A stretch of 64,000 nt of DNA from Odontocerum albicorne (Eukaryota > Arthropoda > Insecta > Trichoptera > Odontoceridae), in assembly GCA_949825065.1 (NCBI GenBank), contig OX463854.1, positions 16,439,049 to 16,503,048 on the forward strand, written 5' to 3'. The notes below the pieces were generated by a model. That model was not told where the DNA came from, searched no databases, and saw only the letters and a program-made list of their open reading frames with translations. Every line of letters starts with the position of its first letter. The stretch's first letter is position 1. Both the position numbers and the translations under genes were made by a program. This document shows positions 55,493 to 64,000 of this stretch, one piece after another.

Positions 55493-55990
55493 CCCTGTCG
55501 AGGGAGAGAGCGCAAGACTTTCCTATCGCGAAACACATATTTATCCTCTTCTACATCCATGCATCTCATGCAATGTCTATGATTTCTCTGGTATTTTACG
55601 TTTGTTCTTTGAAAATTTCATTCACGTCATCCAACCATATTTTGACTGGTCTTCCTTAACGACGCCTTTCTCTCACATTTGCACTGTATATTTGTTTTTT
55701 TAGTCTTTCTTCATTTAGAGTCCGGTTCAAACCATCTCAGAGTTCTCCGCGTCGTTTTACTTAAAATGTCTAGACGCCTTAAATTCACATTTTTTCCGTA
55801 TTATATCATACATTGTCACCCCATATATTCTCAATACACGCATTTCTACAGCATTTATTTGGCTCCTTTCAGTATTTTTCCACGTCCACATTTCGCTTCC
55901 ATACACAAAATTTGGTAATACTATTGTGGACTATCTATCATCTTAGAAGATTTCGATATTGTCCGGTTCTAGTACGAGTATATAAATTTT
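55493..55990 (-). pseudogene. LINE-A RT C-terminus and 3' end
   Basis: Minus strand: HNSITKFCVWKRNVDVEKY-like text (about 55860-55940), LRWFEP (about 55725-55742), NMVG (VWLDQV region) and the 3' end CTTGCGCTCTCTCCCTCGAC AGGGAAT at 55490-55515. The opposite strand gives incidental frames. TACGAGTA at 55973-55980 overlaps the YSNRT codons. Confidence 0.75.
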
Positions 55991-56429
55991 TGTGTCCTAT
56001 CCACTTGATGTTCTATCGCAACACGGTGTTGGATGTACGAGATCTCATAACGCTTCCATTATTTGAGAAACCACTACGTCAACAACAAAATTCCTTAACT
56101 AACTCTTAATCTTTCATTGTTCACACATATATATCGCATTTACTTTTCCTTTTACACTTTTTTATCACCATGACTTAAGATCTCACAACTTTCATCTTTA
56201 TAAAGTAATTTTTTATTTCTTTTCTTGTTTTCCTTATTTCTCAATTGAATCCTAATGTCAAATCAATAGTAAATTACGAGACACCCAACTCCCAATAAAT
56301 GTCGTTACGCTTAGTTGGCGTTTCATACCCTCTGTATTTTGCATACACTCGAGTCCCCTGGCATGCAAACCTCCCAACGTAACTTTAATTCCTTTCACAA
56401 GTTTCACCGATGCAATTAACTGCACTCAT
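55991..56429. other. No recognised feature
   Basis: Possibly further LINE-A upstream sequence on the minus strand; nothing definite. Confidence 0.3.
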
Positions 56430-56786
56430 GGCCGTTTGTGGATCCACCGAAGGATGCTAAGAATATCCTGGACTGACATGATTAGCAACGTTGAAGTATT
56501 GCGTAGAGCAAATACACAGAGAGAATTGTTCACAACAATCAAGCTCCGTAAGACTTCATATTTTGGCCACATAATGAGAGGTGAAAAGTATGCAATCCTA
56601 CAACTTGTCATAAAGGGGAAGATTGAGGGTCGTAGAGGAGTTGGAAGAAGGCAGCACTCCTGGCTTCGGAACATTAGAGAATGGACCGGGATGAGAGGTG
56701 TGGAGGAGCTGTTCCGTGCTGCCCAGGACAGACAAGGTTTCTCCCAAGTGATCGTCAACGTCGGGGGGACCCGGCAGGACACATGA
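56430..56786 (+). pseudogene. LINE-D RT C-terminal fragment, open frame
   Basis: A 116-codon frame reads MWIHRRMLRISWTDMISNVE, VLRRANTQRELFTTIKLRKT, SYFGHIMRGEKYAILQLVIK, GKIEGRRGVGRRQHSWLRNI and REWTGMRGVEELFRAAQDRQ. This is the conserved end of an insect endonuclease-RT (RRML+I-W----+N--VL-R----RE+----K-RK--Y-GH++R--KY---Q+++-GKI-G+RG-GRR--SWL-N+R-W----). It is uninterrupted by stops, so younger than most copies here. Palm and endonuclease are absent. The frame may simply be a 5'-truncated insertion. Confidence 0.9.
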
Positions 56787-57489
56787 AGAAGAAGATGGCC
56801 GTTTAACTTAACCCCTGCCCAGTTAAAAATAAGTTAACATGAATTTGGCGTGAACTTTGTCGCTCGTTTTGTACTCGGGTGAAAGGTTATTAATTTTCTT
56901 TTTTCAGTTTTTCAGATACGTTGTACCCTTTCAAATCACACGAGTTGATTTATTGCTACTTGAAAATTAACTACAAGTGCCCTACTGAGTTTTATAAATT
57001 GCGCGAATCACTCATATTTTTTAAAAGTTTTTTCAAATTTTTAATTTTTGAAATGGTAGCATTAATCAATTTAATAAAAATTATTAAATTTTCATTTTGT
57101 GTGAACAAAATGAATCAATTTTTTATCGTTTATTTAGAATTTTGTAAGTATTTCATTGGATTTTCGAAACCTTTTCAAGGATCATACTACAAAATGGGGC
57201 ATTGTTGTAGTTATCAAATTTCTTGATGCCTGTAGCATAGGATTATTTTTAATGGAGGATATTTTTTTCCGAAATCTATTTTATTAGTTATTTCAATATC
57301 TTAATTTCAGCTTGATTTATATTTATTGGATGTATTCAAATCCAACCAATTTTCCTTCCCAGCTTATCGTCGTGCTAAGCGGAAACTATATTATCTCAGT
57401 GTAAGCAATTTTTGGCTAATTTAAATAACCGCCATTAGCAATATGAACCTTGCAATATTATGATTTGTTTAGACACATAAATATAAAAT
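56787..57489. other. No recognised gene
   Basis: A 101-codon plus frame (56921-57226) is rich in Phe/Ile/Lys as expected of AT-rich DNA; no family motif. Confidence 0.4.
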
Positions 57490-57570
57490 AAAACCTTGTT
57501 GGTTGGAAGAAATTGATTTAAAGCAACAGATCGGCCAGATGTGTTTGCATGAAAGTATTTAATAAATGAA
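57490..57570 (+). mobile_element. LINE-E/SINE1 shared tail, decayed
   Basis: CCTTGTTGGTTGGAAGAAAT, CGGCCAGATGTGTTTGCATG and TTTAATAAATGAATAAATAA. Confidence 0.5.
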
Positions 57571-60500
57571 TAAATAACAACCTCATTAGCTAGTATAACA
57601 TATATAGTACTCGTATCTTAACATCAAATAATGTTACATTAATATTAACCTGTAACGTGAAGCTTTTATTTTACGTAAATGGAAAAACAATTTGATTTGA
57701 GATATTCGAAATTCGTTCTGTGCCAAAATAATTTCAATTACACTGATTTCGAAGAAATAAATCATTTTACCGAAATGATTATCTAGTACTCTCTCTACTC
57801 TGTGATTTTTGCATAACTGTTCAAAAACTCGATCAAATATTAGATTTATATTTTAAATCAATATTTTCAAAAAAGTTGAACACAGACATCATAAGGTTTG
57901 GGAATTAAACAGAGTGTGGATATTTAATGGAAATGCGTAAGTTGTTTTTTCCACTAAACGCTAAGCGAGGTTCAACAGTCTAAGAGTAACAGAAGGAAAA
58001 CAAGATTTTGTAAACTAAATTGAATTATACTTTAGTGAATGCACATGCAGTAAGGGGAACATCGAGTAGTTCGTTCAACACGTCTAAATAATTGCATTAT
58101 GCCTTCATTCTACGGGTACGCGAGTGGATTTCAAACTTATATTTATGTTGCACCTTTAATATATGACTATCACAAGTCGTTTTTTTTTTAAATATTCTTT
58201 GCATTGTGTGAGAAGATACTGGGACTGGACAAGGTGAGACGAACGAACTGGCCATAAATTGTGATCTGCGTTGGCGAACGTTTATTCTTTATCTATCACC
58301 ATTTAGTGACCAACAATCACTCCTACGTTATTATGCAATATTTCCCAAATATTGCGGATTTAAGGAGGATTTAGAAAGCCACTATACCATAATGCCCTAA
58401 CTCCAGTAGTAGTATATTTCATAATATACGGACTTTGATCATGATCATAACTTATGCATATTTATGTTATGACTCTCTTAATTTAAAAAATCTTAAACCC
58501 TCGTATTTCAACTCGGATGAAACACTATTGACATTTTATTTTATTACATAACTGTCATATAGTAAAATTACCAACCTTCAAAATAAGTTTAAATTTTGGT
58601 TATATTATGAAAATATTAATGTAAGAATATTTTCATACTTTAGAAAAAAAAATTGTAACCATGTAATTTTGACTTAGGTCAGTCTTGCATAATAGGTACG
58701 ATGTAATTTATTTAGCTTTCATATATGAAATACAAACCCCTCACAGCGATATTTTTAAAATTTACTACATACACATAATATATATATCATCGAGTTCGTT
58801 TTTATTTCGTATTATCCTTTACTTTTTCATATATTTATATATGATTCTCAACCTGTACAACGCGTATATATTAATTTTGTATTATTGTTTTGGTTAATAT
58901 TATTTATCTTTATGTGATTTTTATTTAGGGAGGTTATAAATCGCGCTCCTCTCCAAGGCGTTGTGGATCTTGTGGCTTCAATTCTCACACCAACTGAGTT
59001 TTATACGGAAAGAGATACAAATCGCTTCTTAAGATTCGTTGCAATGTCATTCGAGACTGTCTGAACTAAGCTGAACGTTGTTTGGTTGAAGTTGCTTAAT
59101 CATCAGCAAAACTCTCTTGTACCCTTTAAATATTGTCATATCTGCGGGTAGTACACGGTTTCCGGCTCGAGAAAAGTCAACTACTGATCTCTACTACTAA
59201 AGCATACAATTAATGGACCTATTATCGATCTTACTTAGCAATCTATGTACATCAGTAAAATGACGTCAATATGCACGTTGTATTCGAATAATCAAATCTT
59301 GATTTTTATTAAATGAAGTTCGACTACTGTCGTTCGTTTCTCAGTTGCAAAATTCTCCATTATAAATTAAGGATACCTACCTTTTAAATATCTAAAAAAA
59401 TACTAAAGAAATATTAAAAAAATAATGTCTGATACTGAAGCCTGATTAATAAGCCATCTATTGTGTCGCACATATAAAAAATAATTACACTCCTCTGCAC
59501 ACTGATTGCGATAACTTAATACTATTTTTAATAAATATGCCTTATGGCTACTACTCGTATATGGTATATGATGTCCGTTTTGTATTTTCATTGTTCAAGT
59601 GACAGGTTGCATTTAAGGCCATTGCGCAAACTCCAAAATACCCCCGTGATAAAGGGATATTTCTATTATTCTAGACTCCCATTGTTGTTCTATAGGACAC
59701 CCAGACTTGGGGGATCCCTTTGAAATAGTGATGCATTCACCAAGTTTGCTATTATAATGTATTGAGTCAAGTTACTAAAGGGCAACGTGAAGCATTCCTC
59801 TATATTTATATAATTAGTAGTCAGTATAAAAAGTTTATAAATATTGTATATACCATAAATACTCGTAGGTGCTAAACAACTAATACCAACAGTTTTTATT
59901 CTGTATGTTTTCGTTAACACTTTTCAAATGATTTTGCATACCATGGTACAGTTACCAATCTTATTTTCTCACTTAACAATCATGTTATTCAAATTTGCTC
60001 TCTCGTAAATACATCGTATATAGTGTTGTTCTTTTTCAGAGTTTCTAGAACGAGGCGCATTATTTGTAGACGGAATCACTCTTAGTTTAAAACGTTACGA
60101 ATCCATTACGAACGGTGACTTCCAGGGATTCATTGTTAAAACTGCTCCCTTCCAACCCGCGAGTTTGATTCCCGTTATTTTTTTCTTAAGGGCCCCAGCT
60201 ATATTTTTCACTTAAGTTTTTAACCTCATTAATTTATTTAAAGCTTTTAACTATATGGCAAACAAACTACGCAGATAACCAAAACTCGACTGGGTTTTGT
60301 TTTTAATACTGGAAGTTGTTTCTAACTTGCAGTTAATTTTTCCATGGTTTTAACAATCGCATTAATTAATTATCTGTACAATCACAGAATAAGCAATGCG
60401 TTAAAATTAACCTTGCATAGTTGGGATACTGCGCGAATAAATCTAAATGCATCGCGTTATTCTCGAATTTAGTTGCGATTTATTACTTCAGGCGGCTGCA

Positions 60501-62114
60501 TTCTTCACAGGGAAAATTTTAACCTCACTAACACTGAAGATTTTATTTATTTTTCTATTAATTGAATGTAAGTTTTCTAGTCAACGAAAAATATTTGAGT
60601 TTAATGGAGTTAACCAACTATGCCTGAAATTAGCATGCGGCCCACAGTTTCTATAATTGATTGTTATATAAGTCCAGAACTAATCATCTGTCCGAACTTC
60701 CTAACTATTTTCACTAACATGCACTGCTGGCATTTAGCAAACCTGATAAAATTACTTAAATACTTTTTAATATCTTCCTAAACTATCTATTGAAGCATTT
60801 TTTTCTATCAAGACTGTGAGATATTCCTTTATAAGTTTTTCACTCGACCCTCTTCTTTAAAGTGTAGTACAATGGTTACAAGTTTTTTGGATATTCTTCC
60901 CCGTAAGAAAACATAAATTCAAAGTGCCCACATCCGCGTCCGCTGTAAATAAACCGGCCACAGGAGGAAAGGTAGAAATCTTTTTCCTGGCGCAGCATTT
61001 TAGAAAAACTATCCGCTATCCTTATAGTACTTTTCAGATTCATTTTTCCAGTGACGCAACGTAAAAAATACTCTTCACTTGATATATTTTACCAAAATAA
61101 CATTTTTGTTAGTATTTTTTTTAGTATCGGACATTCAAGTTAATATTTCATACATTTATGCTGTTGATAAAAGCTATCAGAGGGTCTCTTATAGTACATA
61201 TACTTTTTAAGAGTCGTAGTTATTATGCTTCCTGAACTCTCAAGATCCCGGATTCGATTCTCGGTTTTAATCTTTTTTTCTATTAAAATTAATTGGTGTC
61301 CTGGCACTAAGTACCGTTCTTACATACATTATTGAAGATTTTTGGGGTAACATTTGTAACGAAATAGAGTTAAATGAATTCTCATTTTTTTAAAGCTTTA
61401 ATTAAATTAATGAAGTTTAGTAACATTTATTTTGTTTACAGTACATAGAGCCTTACATAATATATAAGTTAAAAAATATTTTCTTTTACATGCTTTAAAA
61501 AAAAACGTTCTCAAATAAACGTTTTGTATAAAATGCATCCGTCTACACAAAGATGTATCAACGTAAATAACTTCTTTTTTTTTATTATTTTCAATAAATT
61601 TGTGCGATAGTTTTAATTTTCCACTGTTGAACTGATATACAAAAATTGAAACATGGGAGCTGTTTTTTTATAATTGTAAATTTTTAGTACTTATTTATAG
61701 TTGTTACGCCACTGTTACTCAATATAACGCCTGCATTATTTCAGCCCACAATTCAACGAGCTGCCCATGCATATTTATTTTGTTCTATATATTACGCCCA
61801 CCTCGCACAACTTTCAGATAGCATTATACGAGTATACACTCGTATATATTGGTTATCACGAATGGTTAGAAAACGAAAGATTAAATAAATTACGTTATAT
61901 TAACTAGACCAAAGACAAAGACTTTTATGAAATGCCACCCCCACTGGAATTAAATTTACAGAAAACCTTTAAAATGCTTGAACTTAGTTGGTGTAGGTTA
62001 CGCTTTATATATAATGATTTTATAAACTAGGCGAGTTTTAAAGTTACTATTATGAAAAAAAACTTAAGATTTACATGACATTTAATATATTGGCACATAT
62101 TGCTTAATTTTGTA
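57571..62114. other. Long stretch without recognised genes
   Basis: Contains possible SINE-head remnants at 60105-60190 (GCGAGTTTGATTCCCG) and 61205-61270 (CGGATTCGATTCTCGG on the plus strand), each with a damaged B box, and octamers at 57608, 59552, 59860 and 61827. 58925-59110 is less AT-rich. Everything else is unassigned. Confidence 0.4.
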
Positions 62115-62300
62115 ATTTATTTTAATTAAACACTGTTTATTCCACTTTTTTGTAACGGTATAACCCTACCGGTTTCAAGGCTTTCACCTCATCTTCAGGG
62201 GAGCACAAACAAGACTAAATTCTGTTCGAACTGGTACCGATATACTCGTACACGCTTCAACGGTTGAGGGCTGAGGGGTAAGGGAGGCATGGGACGATTT
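62115..62300. mobile_element. Hammerhead-bearing repeat, single arm
   Basis: AACACTGTTTATTCCACTTT, CCCTACCGGTTTCAAGGC and TCATCTTCAGGGGAGCAC parallel 12620-12680 and 50585-50650. Confidence 0.6.
62155..62210 (-). ncRNA. Hammerhead-like ribozyme
   Basis: Minus strand: CCC-CTGAAGA (62198-62192), a weak stem II (AGG...CCT), GAAA (62176-62173), CCGG, TA, then GGG. The core CUGANGA/GAAA/GUA is intact, but stem I is only 3 bp (CCC/GGG) and stem II short, so activity is doubtful. Confidence 0.5.
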
Positions 62301-63592
62301 CGGCCAAGAGCGGAGAGATTTTTGGGATATGACTGTTTACCAGATGTTCGGATCGATGGGTCACTTGTAGGAGTACACTATGTCCAAAAAGGTGTGATGT
62401 GTATGTTATAAGGAGGTCAATAATTACCCCACAAAAAGTTACAACGATTCTCAGCTTCCGAAAACAAAAATGGCAAAAGTTAAAATAACTCATACCACAA
62501 AGGGTACAAATTTTTCGTTGACATTGTATTTTATATTTCAAGGATAGATGTTTAAATAGTCGAGTAGAATTGATGTATATATAGTAGAATTGAAAAAATA
62601 TATAAATTCTCGAATGTAAAATAATAACTTTAAGTTAATTAGGTTAAAATAAGTTAACAATTATTAAAAAAATAAACAAACAAACATTCACCTTCAAACG
62701 TATAAAAATGTATTAAACAAAATTATTCATGGGTCCTGTTCAATTTAATACATCAATTATATTTGTTTGGTTGTATTTTATCTGCGAGATTTTGTTTATG
62801 AATCGAATTAGGTTGAGATCACTCTCCATTCAATTGATTGAATTCCCAACTGGCCAAATGGGTATTTAAAGGGTCTTTGCTGTGGGTGGTTGCATAACTT
62901 AAATAATCTTTATTTTAGTATCAGTGAAATTCCTCAATTAAAGGTACATGTACAGTTTCAGGAAGATAACGATTTTAAGAGTTCTTTAAAAAATTAATAA
63001 ACATCATTACATAAATCGAGAGCCAGGCGTTTCAAAATCACAAATCTAAAGATCTACTGACACTTCATTTGTAGGTCGTAATCGATTTGTTAATTTTATT
63101 TCTTGCCAATTATGTTTTATCCATAATGCAGGTACAGGGGTCAATAGTCATAATCGATACTTTCCCATATTCATACTCTACAAATTATTTGTTTATATTT
63201 TTATTAAATCGATTATATATTATATTTGTATGATTTTTGAACAACCTCTGAGCTCTAGTTCGTAAGAAACTAGACTTCCACGTGAATGTTTCGATTTCGT
63301 TTCCCATTGGCGTCTGAAAAAAAAATGTTACGTCTGGTAACAACACTTGAGTGCGCTAGTCATGTATGAGTGTTGTTGCATCTTCACGTAGCACTACCAA
63401 GAATACCGATAACGAACTACGAGCCCCGTACTCTACCCGAATGTTGTCTTCTGGTTCTTTCTCTTTAATATGTCCAACTCCAGTTCAAATATGTTCAAGG
63501 GCACCACAATGAAAACAATGTTTTCGAATATGTTTAAAATTCTAGGTAAAGTTATATTTCTATTTTAGACGTGTTAATGCCCTTAATGAGAT
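62301..63592. other. No recognised gene
   Basis: TACGAGCCCC at 63419-63427 region matches the first bases of a Minos terminus, but no partner end was seen. Otherwise unassigned. Confidence 0.35.
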
Positions 63593-63960
63593 ACATGGCC
63601 GAGCGGACGCGCTGGACTTCCATACGGAAGGTTCCCGGTTCGGACCCAGCGCTATGATTGGGGGGTAGTCGGGGGACTTCGGTCATATATATCCTATAAA
63701 AAAGAACATACCGGTGTGCTCCGATCATCTCGATATTGGTATGCCATCAGAACCAGTACAACGGTGTGACCGGTGAGTGCGCTGGTATGCAACGAACGGC
63801 TTACTCATTTAAAAAAACAAACTCCACGGCACAGCTTTGCATTCCGATTTAACTGACCTTGGAATGACGAGGGGATCCTTTACTACGAGGTCCAGCAACG
63901 ACGACGTACCCTGAAGTAGATTATCTGTACTTGACGGCAAATAAACTGTCATTTTACTAT
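63593..63960 (+). mobile_element. tRNA-derived SINE3 (Ser/Leu-like head)
   Basis: Head CATGGCCGAGCGGACGCGCT (A box TGGCCGAGCGG as in Ser/Leu tRNAs) and GGTTCGGACCC (B box). The head is only ~64 bp and lacks a long variable arm and a proper acceptor, so it is not a tRNA gene. The body runs through GGGGGACTTCGGTCATATAT and ACCGGTGTGACCGGTGAGTG to about 63960; the exact end is uncertain. Different from SINE1 and SINE2. Confidence 0.72.
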
Positions 63961-64000
63961 TAAAAACAATCCTTTTGATCCGCCAATGTACATTTATTTT

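Noticed and set aside
55973..55980. Octamer in a LINE-A copy as a clean footprint
   Set aside because: LINE-A normally reads TACTCGAACCGG here, so the octamer could arise from a different 6-bp change (TACTAG); not counted as paralogue-supported.
63593..63660. tRNA-Ser or tRNA-Leu gene
   Set aside because: A and B boxes are recognisable, but there is no long variable arm, no clean acceptor pairing, and a SINE-like body follows.

Overview
The window looks like AT-rich, gene-poor nuclear DNA from an arthropod, most probably an insect. The reasons are the low GC content, many decayed mariner and Tc1-like transposons, non-LTR retrotransposon tails of the kind common in insects, a Helitron, tRNA-derived SINEs and hammerhead-bearing repeats. 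I found no host protein-coding gene, no rRNA and no functional tRNA. The only long intact reading frame is a mariner transposase (26999-28048, minus).

Layout. 1-11160: degraded LINE 3' ends (here called LINE-A, -B and -E), three decayed mariner fragments and SINE pieces. 12598-14130: a hammerhead-bearing fold-back repeat, a satellite of about 165 bp and a SINE. 15512-16438: a mariner relic with perfect inverted termini. 16850-26175: mainly LINE-A tails, one carrying a (TA)n tract, plus a non-autonomous hAT element and SINEs. 26934-28227: the intact mariner. 30455-38640: RT fragments, a 151-bp palindrome, a deleted mariner beside a second (TA)n tract, and SINEs. 39059-40287: a Tc1-like DD34E relic. 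40751-42834: a Helitron relic with recognisable 5' and 3' ends. 46178-50830: an 86-bp satellite, a fold-back repeat, a hAT MITE, a SINE and the best-preserved hammerhead. 52495-54318: a 143-bp satellite interrupted by a DD41D IS630-type transposon. 54450-56786: more LINE tails. 57571-62114 and 62301-63592 are mostly unrecognised, with a tRNA-derived SINE at the right edge.

How the parts relate. LINE-E and the SINE1 family share a 3' tail, the usual sign that a SINE is mobilised by that LINE's reverse transcriptase. The strongest unexplained signal is the octamer TACTCGTA/TACGAGTA. I counted 31 exact copies by eye against roughly 2-3 expected from base composition. In three cases a paralogous copy inside this window has plain TA where the octamer stands, so the octamer equals TA plus a 6-bp insertion. 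That matches the excision footprint described for Minos, a Tc1-family transposon whose ends begin TA-CGAG. No Minos-like copy is present. I infer that this genome went through massive excision of a Minos-like element or its MITE, leaving fossil footprints.
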